From Desmonostoc muscorum FACHB-395 (GTDB taxonomy: Bacteria; Cyanobacteriota; Cyanobacteriia; Cyanobacteriales; Nostocaceae), in NCBI RefSeq assembly GCF_014698035.1, contig NZ_JACJSF010000051.1, forward strand, positions 1 to 55,706: a DNA stretch of 55,706 nt, written 5' to 3'. Below are positions 1 to 9,420 of this stretch, one piece after another. Within the stretch, counting starts at the first letter, position 1. The number at the start of each line of letters is the position of its first letter. The notes below the pieces were generated by a model, which was not told where the DNA came from, made no database searches, and worked only from the letters and a program-made list of their open reading frames with translations. The position numbers and the translations under genes were made by a program.

Positions 1-128
1 GTTTTTTGCCGACCAGCCATAGTACCGAATGCTTGAGGGATAGTCCACGTATCCTCACCTTACCGTCAACAATTTACCCCTGTCAATTCGCTACGAATTT
101 AAGCAAAGCTGTACTTAGGATTATTGTT

Positions 129-857
129 ATGCCCCGTTCTGCACCCTATCAACCTTTATTGTTGCGAATTCTTCACGGCTTAAGTGGAATTTTAGTTATC
201 ACAGCAATTATTACCGGATTTTTGGTTTACAACACTTACGATCGCCGATTTGGTAAAATACCATTTCCTCAAATTGGGGATATTCAGGGTATTCACGGCA
301 CTTTTGCATTATTTTTCTTGCTTATTCTCCCTGCTTTTGCCCTCTATAGCTTTCATGCTGGACAAAAGCGTTTGCTTCAATCTGATTCTTTGCAGCAACT
401 AACCCAGGTTGGCAAGCCGATTTGGTGGGTTAGCTTGCAACGTCTATCAAATACTCTCATGCTCATCGCCGCTATTTTGGCTGTGAACTCTGGCAGGATG
501 ATGAAGGAAGAATGGCTTCCAGCAGGGCAGCTAGATCATATTTGGTACTCCCTTCACCTTAGTGGCTGGGTTGTGATGGTTTGCTGTGTGGCGATTCATG
601 TTTTGATGTCTACCAAGGTCGGTGGTGCGCCGTTGTTACTTTCAATGTTTTCATGGAAGTTTCGCCCAGAAGATAGCCCTGCTAAATGGTCTAGTCGTTT
701 CCGTGGTTGGTTGACTAGCTTACAGGCTAACTTTGGTGCGGTAATGAATAATTTTATGCAAAACAATTTTTACCTCAGAATTATTGAGGTTATTGTGCTG
801 GGTGGAATTCTGACAGCGTTTGTCTTACCTATATTTTTTCCCGGTAGTGAGTCATAG
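129..857 (+). CDS. Cytochrome b561-like (b/b6-domain) membrane protein
   Basis: Predicted integral membrane protein of 242 residues with four or five hydrophobic segments (near residues 12-32, 55-75, 103-120, 140-160 and 218-238). Histidines sit within or beside these helices (LHGLSG near residue 14, IQGIHGTF near 50, YSLHLSGWV near 140, CVAIHVLMS near 156), the arrangement expected for bis-haem b561-type cytochromes. It would carry electrons within a membrane, but partner and substrate cannot be read from sequence. The reading frame is open upstream to position 6; I chose the ATG at 129 because the extra 41 residues look non-coding and the b561-like part begins immediately after this Met. 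It stands alone, ahead of an HLIP gene. Confidence 0.72.
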   Translation: MPRSAPYQPLLLRILHGLSGILVITAIITGFLVYNTYDRRFGKIPFPQIGDIQGIHGTFALFFLLILPAFALYSFHAGQKRLLQSDSLQQLTQVGKPIWWVSLQRLSNTLMLIAAILAVNSGRMMKEEWLPAGQLDHIWYSLHLSGWVVMVCCVAIHVLMSTKVGGAPLLLSMFSWKFRPEDSPAKWSSRFRGWLTSLQANFGAVMNNFMQNNFYLRIIEVIVLGGILTAFVLPIFFPGSES

Positions 858-1040
858 TTAATTGGCTGTTGGTGCGTAGCTTGCCACCGTAGGCGATCGC
901 AAATCTACCAACACATTACGCACCCGTAATATATACTACTGAATTTTATATCGAGTTTATGTTGCATTCTCTTAAAAATCTGTTACATTACTTTACAGGC
1001 ACTTATACCTGTTACAACATAAAAGCTCGGAGTATTATTT

Positions 1041-1220
1041 ATGGCAGACGTTAAAAAGACTACGCCTTCAGTTTCACAAGATCCCAATGCTTTGCGCTGG
1101 GGCTTCACTCCTCAGAGCGAAAACTGGAACGGTCGTTTTGCAATGATTGGTTTTTTATCTGCTGTTGCGCTTGAAGTGTTTTCTGGTCAAGGGATTTTAC
1201 ACTTCTGGGGCATTCTATAG
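1041..1220 (+). CDS. High-light-inducible protein (HLIP/SCP, single-helix CAB-like)
   Basis: A 59-residue protein with the one-helix chlorophyll-binding signature ENWNGRFAMIGFLSAV near residues 27-42, where Glu, Asn and Arg are the pigment-ligand and salt-bridge residues of the CAB/ELIP/HLIP superfamily. These thylakoid proteins bind chlorophyll and carotenoid and protect photosystem II assembly intermediates under light stress. The hydrophilic N-terminus (residues 1-25) and short tail after the helix are normal. A GGAG ribosome-binding site lies 8-9 bases before the ATG. The gene stands alone with its own upstream region, as expected for a stress-induced monocistron. Confidence 0.93.
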   Translation: MADVKKTTPSVSQDPNALRWGFTPQSENWNGRFAMIGFLSAVALEVFSGQGILHFWGIL

Positions 1221-1307
1221 ATTTAAAGGTTTTTATAGCTTCATTAGATGATCGGGAAAGGCAGCGATTCATAAAATTGTCTGCCTTTCCTTTATAAGGA
1301 AATTCTC

Positions 1308-2399
1308 TTACCGTGATGAGCGAAATATTACACGACCTGGGGATTCTTCCTGATTAATTCGCGCATATACTCGCAGACAAGTTAAGACTTCGCCAGGAAT
1401 ACCACCACAGTCTAGTTGTAAATCATCTTTGGATGAAGCACAGATATCTGCATAAAGCCCTGATAATTGGCGAATTCGCACTTCATTACCTGCATTAATT
1501 GCCTCATCAACAACTTTCTTCAGGATGCGCCGTGATTCATGTTGTAGCTTCCCCCACCAAGAATAGCGTTCAGCCGGTGGTACGAATACTAAGGAATGTA
1601 TTGCTTCATCCATGTCAATCCAAGCACGAAGAATTGACAGGGGATCAGTGTTTTTCTCAGCTTTTTGGGTGCGTTGGAAGCGATCGCTTAAAGCATCAAT
1701 ATATTGATCGCGCTGTTCTGCTTTGGAGTGTAAGGAAATGACATCGAAGCTAAAAACGCTCTTTAAAGCATGATGTAAATCTGGGTCTATTTCGATAAAA
1801 TTCATATATAAAAATAGGAATGCTGCTGGTAAATCGGATACATTACCTTGGGGAATTTTAGAAGTTGAAAGTGCCTGTTGATACAAGGTCAATCCCTGAG
1901 TTTGAACAGTACCACTAAGGCCGGGGTAGATAATTTCGTCGCGAATAAAGGGAAGCTGAAAGAGATTAGAATTATCTGCGATCGCACCAACTTCTTGAGC
2001 TAAATCTAAAGTGCGCGATCGCCAAGTTGCAGCTAAATCTTCTGGTACTCGCAGCAGCTTGCGTTGAATCTCATTCCATAAATCAGAATCCGTTGTGCTT
2101 TGCAGTTGGGAATTACCCAGATAATAATTAAGTTCTGAGTCAGAATCAAAAACTTCCCGCAGGTGACTTAGTTTTAAATCATCTGGCGCATCTTCCCAAC
2201 CAGTATTTTGCTGTGGGGGTACAGGTTCCAACAGGTTATGAAGTTCTTGCAGCACCTCATCGCATATTTTAGATCCTGGATCTAGTGGTAATTCTGTGCG
2301 AGCCTGATTTAAAGTCGCCTCTAGTCCATACAAACTAAACCGCAGTAACTGGGCTAACTGTGAGTTTTCTATCTCTAATAATTGACGCAAGTGCTGCAT
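1308..2399 (-). CDS. Unrecognised protein of the Hsp70-like/dynamin-like cluster
   Basis: A 363-residue soluble, mostly helical protein that I cannot assign to a family; there are no membrane segments, signal peptide or cysteine clusters. It is the last gene of a minus-strand set that begins with a dynamin-like GTPase (6003-8564) and an Hsp70-like ATPase (2538-5513), so it may be the third component of that system. The start is placed at the internal Met (2399) because GGAGGTGAG at 2404-2412 is an excellent ribosome-binding site at the right distance. The open frame extends five codons further to 2414, but that start would overlap this site. The three-gene layout recalls srfABC of enterobacteria, but I cannot show homology for this member. 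Confidence 0.7.
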   Translation of the reverse strand: MQHLRQLLEIENSQLAQLLRFSLYGLEATLNQARTELPLDPGSKICDEVLQELHNLLEPVPPQQNTGWEDAPDDLKLSHLREVFDSDSELNYYLGNSQLQSTTDSDLWNEIQRKLLRVPEDLAATWRSRTLDLAQEVGAIADNSNLFQLPFIRDEIIYPGLSGTVQTQGLTLYQQALSTSKIPQGNVSDLPAAFLFLYMNFIEIDPDLHHALKSVFSFDVISLHSKAEQRDQYIDALSDRFQRTQKAEKNTDPLSILRAWIDMDEAIHSLVFVPPAERYSWWGKLQHESRRILKKVVDEAINAGNEVRIRQLSGLYADICASSKDDLQLDCGGIPGEVLTCLRVYARINQEESPGRVIFRSSR

Positions 2400-2476
2400 G
2401 AATCTCACCTCCAAATATTTTTATAGCGAATTAAACTTGGCAAACCTCTGCGTACCTTTGCGTTTACTCCGCGCCC

Positions 2477-2513
2477 CTCTGCGTTTAAAAATCTTAATTT
2501 TTTCAACGCAGAG
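2477..2513. repeat. Intergenic Nostoc-type inverted repeat (CTCTGCGTT / AACGCAGAG)
   Basis: Nine-base perfect inverted repeat (2477-2485 with 2505-2513) inside a block of the ACGCAAAGG/ACGCAGAGG repeat family. Related words recur at 13340-13385 and in degenerate form elsewhere in the window. It separates the Hsp70-like gene from the 363-residue gene. It may act as an RNA hairpin or simply be a dispersed repeat. Confidence 0.6.
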
Positions 2514-2537
2514 GAACGCAAAGGTTTAATGCAAGAG

Positions 2538-5513
2538 TTAATGTATACCGCAAAATGGATCGCGTTCTTTATCAACTTCATTGGGTTGCAATTCTAATTC
2601 AGCAATATAAATACATCCCTCTTCTTTTAGGCATTCCTGACTGTTTGATGTCCAGTAAGGTACTTCACCAGCGTGCATCCGTAGGATACCTTGATCGTCT
2701 AGAGTTACACGATATTGGCAAGGATAATCTGTTGTCACATCTGGTTTGCTGAGTGCGCCAATTCGTATCCATTTTTTGCTGTTGGTTTCCGCATCTGTTT
2801 GATAAATATAGAAGGTGTGTTGGCCAGTTTGTGGAAATGGAGGTAAAGGATTACTAATTAACCCAATTCCTGGTTCCGTCACACCATCGCGCAGATAGTG
2901 AAATTTTTGGAACAATTTACTACCATCATTTCCTACTTCAAACACAAGATGATAAGCATCTGGTTGATCGACAGTTGCCGACTCAATAACATTGACGGCA
3001 ATATCACCATCATTTAAATCTTTATTTAAACCCTCAACGGCAATATTCCAGTTTAATTTACCATCAGCAAATAACGGTGATGTTTCTGAAACAACCGATT
3101 CCAAATCAATGCCTGGGATATCAATTAAATAATGAGGATTTCCCTGACAAAGCAACACATTAAATTCAAGGGTTTGGTCAATTTCAAACTGGACTTTAAT
3201 TTTTTTCAGAAACTCTGCTTCTTGCATTCCCAGTTTATTCATGAGGTTTTTACCGTCAAAGCTACCCCATAGTCGTAAATCTCCATCTTCGTAGTCTTGA
3301 CGGTAAATAATATTAGTTAATTGGATTCCTTGCCATGCAGTACGAACCTTGGCGACACTTTCCCAAGGTGCGAGTTGATAGAGTTCTTGTCCAGCTTTAA
3401 ATATGGTTAGTAAATCGTTACTTTGGGTTTTGCGTTTGAAGTTGCAAGGCAAATAATAAAACAGGTTTTTGACATCAATTTCTAGTTGATTGGCTCCCTT
3501 ACGCAGCAAGCTTTTAGACTCTTCTGGATCGAATCTCAATCTTCGCAGTTTCTCCGCATAGCAAGCACCGGCAGAGGTAGCTAATTTGGTAAATTCCAAC
3601 ACAAAGGTAATTCGTTCTGGATTCCACACAAAATATGGAGATTTACTAAATTCTTGGTAGATTTGGCGCTGCACTATGTCTAAATTACAAGTTTTTCCAG
3701 ACAAAATTAACCAATCAACTTTTTGGGAATTCCAAGAATCTTTGGTGAGATCATCAGGACGTAAGCGACTTTCCATCAATCCTTTAGCAATACCAATCGC
3801 TTCCTTAATTCCTGAAACGGTGGCTCGTTCAAACTGGTGGTTATCTAGAGTAACGCAGATGCTATTTGGATCTTTGACTTGCAATTTGACGGCGCTTTGA
3901 GTGAGCAGTTCGGAAATTTGTTGTTCAGAAAGTGTGAAGGTTAATAGAGAATTATCTGCTGGTGCTTTTTGCCCAAGTTTAAGTTTAGCTGCCTCTGCAT
4001 GATCCCAGAGGATATAAAAGGATTGCAGGCGTTGGGGTGTTTGTTGCCAACGAGTGGGTAATACTTTCTCGGCAGTATCTAGGGCATCTTTGTAAGCAAT
4101 ATCACCTTCTGGATTCTCTTTATCTAGACATTTTAAAAGACTACCACTTTTGAATTTACCTTGTTCTAAAAATCGTTCGTTTAATTCAGAGCTAATTAAA
4201 TCTTCTAGCTTTTCGCTTTCAATATCACCTGTTGTTACTGCTGTCAATAAAAAATCTGCAATCGCAACTTTTAATAATCTAAAAATCCGCAGCGTGATTA
4301 ACTCACCACCTAACTGTAAATGACCAGATGAACCTAATAATTTGGGGGTGAGTTTATAGTAACGTCCTCCTAAACCTCTATCTTCATAATCAGCAAAAGT
4401 AGGGGTTTTATCTTCTAAAGTCAGTTCAATTAAAGCTAAGTCTGTGGTTCCGCCGCCGATATCCAAAACGAGGACATTTTGTGACCATTTATTTCCTACT
4501 TGACGGCAACGAGTTTTGAATGATTCGATGCCAATATTCAGATTACCGCCAAATTCTCGCCACAAAAAGAATATTGCCACAGAAACGGCTTCATCATAAG
4601 CAGTTTGGACATCATCGATCCCCAATTGCTCAACAAATTCCTTAACTTCCTTGCGAACAACTGGTGGGGCGACGGTGGGGTAGGTAACAACTGCTGTCAA
4701 AAAAGTTCCTTCTGAAAATCTACGTTGGGCGCGTTGGCGGTAATCTTCAGTTAACTCGATTAAATGCGCCCAAGCAGATTGTATTAACTGGTTAGCGGTA
4801 ATTATTTCTTCTTTACCATCCAAAATAACTGAAAACGATCGCTCCTGACCAAAATAGCGCTTGGGTGAATGGTGAAATCTGCTGATAATTTCCTTTAGAG
4901 AACCGCTTGTACCTTGAGCGATCGCTTTTTTGCGATTATCTCTAGCTTCCCTACCCATCCGCAGTTTTAAGTCCCCTAGCTGCGAAATTTCCAATTCGCT
5001 GGGAATTTCCGTATCGCGGCGATCGATATCCAGCACAACTGGGATCAAATTTTGCGACTCTAGGGTAGGGACGCGGAATACCTCATGATAAATTTGGTAA
5101 AGTTTTTTGCTGACAGCACGGCGAAACCTCTCGCTATTTCCTAAAGAAAGCTCAATTTGGCGAATTGCTTCCAAAAATCGCTCTTTATTGTCACTTTCAA
5201 ATACTTCACTCAACCTTCTTGGATCTATCTCCAGGTTTTTGCTAATTTCTGTGATGAACTTTGCCCAATCATCATCACTGACATCTGGTAAAGCGACTGA
5301 AGCGGGAGAACTCAGCCATTGTGATAAGCGATCGCGCAACCGTATTTCTTGTTCTTTTGGTAGAATTTCTGCGATCGGCACTTCAATGGGATCGAATAGT
5401 GTAACTGTAGAGTTCGATGTGCCAAAATCTAAAGCAAACCATCCTGGAAATCTTTTTTGTTGTTTCTCGCTTGGTTCTTGTTCGCTATATTTGTTGAGTT
5501 GAAAAGGGTTCAT
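2538..5513 (-). CDS. Hsp70/actin-fold ATPase, large (991 aa), SrfB-like
   Basis: The N-terminus carries the phosphate-1 motif of the actin/Hsp70 ATPase fold (FALDFGTSNSTVTLFDP, about residues 26-42). Phosphate-2 follows at D351 (LDIGGGTTDLALIEL), and an adenosine-like motif WLILSGKTC lies near residue 604. At 991 residues it is much longer than DnaK (about 640), with a large insertion between the phosphate motifs and a roughly 300-residue C-terminal part without an evident DnaK substrate domain. It probably acts as an ATP-driven switch with the neighbouring dynamin-like GTPase. Size and context resemble SrfB of the srfABC locus, but that is inference. The gene follows the GTPase gene with a decayed small gene between, and precedes the 363-residue gene by 138 bases. 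Confidence 0.8.
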   Translation of the reverse strand: MNPFQLNKYSEQEPSEKQQKRFPGWFALDFGTSNSTVTLFDPIEVPIAEILPKEQEIRLRDRLSQWLSSPASVALPDVSDDDWAKFITEISKNLEIDPRRLSEVFESDNKERFLEAIRQIELSLGNSERFRRAVSKKLYQIYHEVFRVPTLESQNLIPVVLDIDRRDTEIPSELEISQLGDLKLRMGREARDNRKKAIAQGTSGSLKEIISRFHHSPKRYFGQERSFSVILDGKEEIITANQLIQSAWAHLIELTEDYRQRAQRRFSEGTFLTAVVTYPTVAPPVVRKEVKEFVEQLGIDDVQTAYDEAVSVAIFFLWREFGGNLNIGIESFKTRCRQVGNKWSQNVLVLDIGGGTTDLALIELTLEDKTPTFADYEDRGLGGRYYKLTPKLLGSSGHLQLGGELITLRIFRLLKVAIADFLLTAVTTGDIESEKLEDLISSELNERFLEQGKFKSGSLLKCLDKENPEGDIAYKDALDTAEKVLPTRWQQTPQRLQSFYILWDHAEAAKLKLGQKAPADNSLLTFTLSEQQISELLTQSAVKLQVKDPNSICVTLDNHQFERATVSGIKEAIGIAKGLMESRLRPDDLTKDSWNSQKVDWLILSGKTCNLDIVQRQIYQEFSKSPYFVWNPERITFVLEFTKLATSAGACYAEKLRRLRFDPEESKSLLRKGANQLEIDVKNLFYYLPCNFKRKTQSNDLLTIFKAGQELYQLAPWESVAKVRTAWQGIQLTNIIYRQDYEDGDLRLWGSFDGKNLMNKLGMQEAEFLKKIKVQFEIDQTLEFNVLLCQGNPHYLIDIPGIDLESVVSETSPLFADGKLNWNIAVEGLNKDLNDGDIAVNVIESATVDQPDAYHLVFEVGNDGSKLFQKFHYLRDGVTEPGIGLISNPLPPFPQTGQHTFYIYQTDAETNSKKWIRIGALSKPDVTTDYPCQYRVTLDDQGILRMHAGEVPYWTSNSQECLKEEGCIYIAELELQPNEVDKERDPFCGIH

Positions 5514-5640
5514 TATAGTATCACTTTCTGTTGTTTGTTTTATAGCTGGCTAAAAATTGTAATGTTGTATTATAAAATTACGAATTTAGAGAATCTTTGG
5601 TCTTGTACCATTGATTCTCTTTAGCACTGGCTTTTTTATT

Positions 5641-5700
5641 TGGCGCTATATCTACGTCGGGCTACGCTTTTATATGAAAGGGCGTAGGCGTAGCCCAAAT
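5641..5700. repeat. Short palindromic repeat with GGGCTACGC / GCGTAGCCC arms
   Basis: Imperfect palindrome with a GGGCTACGC arm near 5658 and a GCGTAGCCC arm near 5687. This is a common intergenic repeat style in Nostoc. It lies between the Hsp70-like gene and the small decayed gene. Confidence 0.5.
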
Positions 5701-5730
5701 TAGGCATCGCTATGAAAATTGCAGCAGTTA

Positions 5731-5998
5731 TTAAGTTGATGTTGAAGATTCTTGCTCAGTTGCAAGTCTTACTTGTTCGATAGTTAAATTAAGTAATTGG
5801 GCAACCTCTTCCATCGACATACCACGAGCTAAGAACTGAGGTACAAGTTCAAGTTTTAATTCTTCTCGTCCCTCTTGTTTAGCTTCTTGATAAACTCTAG
5901 TTTCTTCTAACTTAACTCCTAACATTGCCTCTACCTCTTCACGACTTAAGTTGGCAAATTTTTAAACGTAGCCGATCCCAATCAGTCACTTTCTGAGT
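5731..5998 (-). pseudogene. C-terminal remnant of an Rpn/PD-(D/E)XK-type transposase-nuclease gene
   Basis: The open 64-codon piece (5731-5925) encodes a charged, Gln/Glu-rich tail (VYQEAKQEGREELKLEL, then SMEEVAQLLNL) typical of the C-termini of cyanobacterial Rpn-type putative transposases. The same frame continues upstream without a Met (NLSREEVEA) as far as an in-frame TAA near 5961. Upstream of that, the similarity resumes in another frame (KLTQKVTDWDRLRLKI), up to the stop codon of the GTPase gene. So the gene has lost its N-terminal nuclease domain and has at least one frameshift. It may be a scar of an insertion at the 3' end of the GTPase gene. Confidence 0.6.
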
Positions 5999-6002
5999 TA
6001 GC

Positions 6003-8564
6003 TTATCTCAAATCATCTAAGTAAGAAACAGCAGCAAGTTCTGAAATAATCTGCAACCAAGTAGGAATCGCTATCTCAGGTGGTAAGTCCCCAGCCGCCA
6101 AATATCTCAGCAAAGTTTCTTTTTTTGAAAGGTTTTGCAAACTAGGAATAATTTGATCCAAAATGCCTGCTATTTCTGAATTAATTTGCTGATTAACTTC
6201 GCTAACATACTGTACAAGATGAAGACTAGCGCTAGCAGTGATTTCATCTCGCAGCCGCAGTACTAAAAGTTGGTGATTGCTCGATCTAGATAAACCTTGG
6301 CTTTTTTCTGGTGCCCAGTCAAAGATTTGACCAACGTTGTGTTTCTCGTCTTGACGCGCTAGAGGAAAGATGGTTTCAGGTGCAACTGTTTTATCTTTAC
6401 TACTGATTTCCGAGATGATTGCTTCTTTCCATTCGTTAGGATCGCATCCTAGTAATAACTTGTAAAAGAGATCGGCATCTTCAAAACCAAATTTTTCTTC
6501 AATTTGTTGTTCCATATCTGGATGGAAAAATACCTGCAATTGTTCGCGTTCTGGGGCAACATAATTTGACAATTGGTTCAACAAATCTACCACTGCTTGA
6601 TGAATGCGATCGCGGGCAAAATCTTCTACTTCTTTAACGGTTTTCTCAAATACTGGATAAAAATCATCGCTTTTAGTTGGAAGGGAAGTATTTACACGGT
6701 TTCCTCGATCAAATAATTTTCCGGCTGCACCTTTAGATTCTGCCAGAGTGATCGCTCCATTGTTGGCTTTGTTGAAGAGTAAAGTCCACTGGTTCCAATT
6801 GAGGATTCTAAAAGTGAGTTCGTCTTTAACTACATCGCTGACGACAACACCGCGCCGATCTTTAAGTGGTTCTGTCCCTAAATCTTTTTGAAAATTCCTG
6901 TAGATTTTATCCAAGCTTTCGACCACATAGCGCAACTCGATAAAGGCGGGACTGTCTCCTGTGGGGATGCCTTGCTCGTGAATTTCATCTATGATGTCCT
7001 TCAAGTGATCTTGTTGCTGGCTCACAACATCAGCTGCTCTGCGAGTATCTTCATACAGTTGCTTCAAACCATGAGTCGCTACGTGGGTTTGAATCAATTC
7101 CCGCAGCTTACTAAGTCCCCCATCTTGACCAAAGTAACCTAGCTGTTTGCCTAAATTACTGCGGGGATCTGTCTCTAACAGCCGTTCACTTAATAGCTCC
7201 CATTTATCTTGTAGGCGTTTAGACCGATCTAAGTAATCAGGATAGTCCAAGTTAGCCAAAAAATCTGGTGAGCCTGCTTTGACTGTAGTAGAACGTTTTG
7301 CTAATTCAGCGAGTCCCAACAGTGGCGATAGTAAAACGATGCGGTCTTTTTGGGTTGTAAATGCCTCTGCACCATCAATGGTAGTTTGCAGAACTTTGAG
7401 TTTTTGGAAAACGGTTTCCTCTTTTAAATGGCTATCTTCAATCAAATGGTCAAGTTCTCTTTCGCCACCTTCACTGTCTAGGGGGAGTTGATCGAAGCGA
7501 CCTACACCTACAAGAATTAAATCTTTCAGGTCTTGTCCAGGTCGCTGCTGCTGCATCATAGTGAAAATTTTATTGGCGCGATCGCTCCTAGGAGATTTAC
7601 CATTTAGCAATACCAAAATTGTTTGTACTTCTGCTAGTTCCCGCAGTGACAAAAAGGTATCCCTAGCTCCCGAATTAGCAGCCCCCAATCCTGGAAAGTC
7701 GATGAGAATAAATTTCGCTGCACCTGTAAAATCCCAAATTTCGCGTGATATTTTCACATCGATATCTACGCGACGGATGAGTGGAAAGCTATTCTGCAAT
7801 AACTTTGTTGGTAGCCTTTGGGGTGGACTTGGTAATCGGATATGCGCTGGCGGTAAATCCTCAAATTTCAGATTTTGGATTGCCATTGGCTGTTCGATCA
7901 GTTGTAGCCCTTCGCGGGCGGTGGTAGCATCAATCTGGTAGTGCCCACCACACATCACTTCCCCATAAGCTTGATAAGCCCGCAGGAATAATACCAACTC
8001 CCGAAGTAAATAACGTAGCTCCAAATTGTTACTACTATTCCAAGCCTCTTCACACCAGCTAATAATATCTTTGCCAGAGTTGAGTTTCGATACTGGTATC
8101 GGAGGAAGTCCTGCTGCTGTCGTGCGTTTATGGGCTTCTCCTAGCATGAAGCGTAGACACTCATGTACGCCTTCGTGAGAAAGATACTCTACAGTGAAAT
8201 TACTTAATTGGGTAGTTGCAAAGTCGTCTTGCGGGATGATGTGTATTGCGGTAACATTACCTGTAGTAGGGTTTTCACTGACTGGTAAAGCATCTGCATA
8301 TCCGATTAGACTGCCTAAAAGTAAAGTTTTCCCACTACTGAATTCCCCCATCACCCCAATTTTGACAGGTGAAGTTGCCAGGTCTACAGTTTTCTGGGCC
8401 GCTGACCGCAAACGCAGGAGACAGTCATCAAGACTAGCTGGAACCCAATCTTCTTGTTTTGAAGGGTGCTGGGGCACAGAATCTATCTTTCGGAGGATGA
8501 ATTCGCCGTACTCCTTAAAACGGCCCAGTTTATCTGGTTCCATAAAGTAGTTCCCGCCTAACAT
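6003..8564 (-). CDS. Dynamin-like large GTPase (SrfC-like context)
   Basis: An 853-residue protein with a dynamin-family G domain: P-loop GEFSSGKT at residues 73-80, switch-I-type PTTGNVTAI just after, and G3 motif DFPGLG at D289. A candidate G4 stretch (VGVGRFDQ) is near residue 353. Long helical segments in the second half fit a dynamin stalk. Bacterial dynamin-like proteins remodel or guard membranes, and no transmembrane helix is obvious here. It is the first gene of the minus-strand group with the Hsp70-like ATPase, which suggests a joint complex. An alternative start is Met-8 (8543), seven codons downstream; neither has a strong ribosome-binding site. Confidence 0.8.
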   Translation of the reverse strand: MLGGNYFMEPDKLGRFKEYGEFILRKIDSVPQHPSKQEDWVPASLDDCLLRLRSAAQKTVDLATSPVKIGVMGEFSSGKTLLLGSLIGYADALPVSENPTTGNVTAIHIIPQDDFATTQLSNFTVEYLSHEGVHECLRFMLGEAHKRTTAAGLPPIPVSKLNSGKDIISWCEEAWNSSNNLELRYLLRELVLFLRAYQAYGEVMCGGHYQIDATTAREGLQLIEQPMAIQNLKFEDLPPAHIRLPSPPQRLPTKLLQNSFPLIRRVDIDVKISREIWDFTGAAKFILIDFPGLGAANSGARDTFLSLRELAEVQTILVLLNGKSPRSDRANKIFTMMQQQRPGQDLKDLILVGVGRFDQLPLDSEGGERELDHLIEDSHLKEETVFQKLKVLQTTIDGAEAFTTQKDRIVLLSPLLGLAELAKRSTTVKAGSPDFLANLDYPDYLDRSKRLQDKWELLSERLLETDPRSNLGKQLGYFGQDGGLSKLRELIQTHVATHGLKQLYEDTRRAADVVSQQQDHLKDIIDEIHEQGIPTGDSPAFIELRYVVESLDKIYRNFQKDLGTEPLKDRRGVVVSDVVKDELTFRILNWNQWTLLFNKANNGAITLAESKGAAGKLFDRGNRVNTSLPTKSDDFYPVFEKTVKEVEDFARDRIHQAVVDLLNQLSNYVAPEREQLQVFFHPDMEQQIEEKFGFEDADLFYKLLLGCDPNEWKEAIISEISSKDKTVAPETIFPLARQDEKHNVGQIFDWAPEKSQGLSRSSNHQLLVLRLRDEITASASLHLVQYVSEVNQQINSEIAGILDQIIPSLQNLSKKETLLRYLAAGDLPPEIAIPTWLQIISELAAVSYLDDLR

Positions 8565-9420
8565 GAATTTCTGTGAGCTTTATAACATATAAAATAGGAT
8601 CGCTAGCCATTGTTACAACGTGTTGATATCACATTTAGCATCTCTCTCATTTAATTTGCGATTTTGGAATGAAGCATTTTGAACGGTCAAGACAATTTTG
8701 AAAAATCGGGTTTTTCAGGGAAAGTTGAAAAGGAATTCAGAAGTCAGAACCCAGAAAACAGAATAAAATACGTAGATTTTTATACACAAAATGATTAGAA
8801 ATTGCTTAGTATGGATGTGGACATTAAATCCTTTTAAACCAGTGATTTTAAGAGAATTCCTGAAAAACATTAGGTGAATATAATCCGCTACTACACAAGT
8901 AAAGTTTACCTACACGGAAGACATAAAAAATCAAAAATTTCAAATCTACGGAGGTCGCTTTTGTCTGTATAGTCTTCAAGACTCTAATTTATGCTGAATT
9001 CTTCTTGATAAAAAATCAATATTTATTTGATATGAAATTACCGATTATTATGAATTTCTGATAAAGATGTAATTGCCTCATAGCGACTCATATAGTTTTT
9101 ATGAAGCTAAATAAGCTTTTTAGCTATGTGATTACATAGCTTAGATGAATTTAAAGATAACTTTAAGAATAAACATAGTTAAATAATTTTCCTGACAGAT
9201 GAATATTTTAAATTTCACCAAAAATCATGAAGTTAATCTTAATGATAACTTCAGCATTTTTTTAATTTATTTACAAGAGAAAAGCAATTGTTGGAGATAT
9301 AAAAATAAATAAAGTATTAAGATAAAATAACAGGCCGCAATCAAGATGATATCCCTTTATTAACAAATTCTATTTTCAGACATATTACCTTAATAATTTA
9401 GGCAGAGCAGGCAGGCAAAA
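8565..9420. other. Long AT-rich intergenic region (divergent promoters)
   Basis: About 850 bases without a credible gene on either strand. It separates the GTPase operon (minus) from a histidine kinase (plus) and must hold both promoters. The only clear structure is a perfect 8-bp hairpin, AGCTATGT/ACATAGCT, at 9122-9141. Confidence 0.6.
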
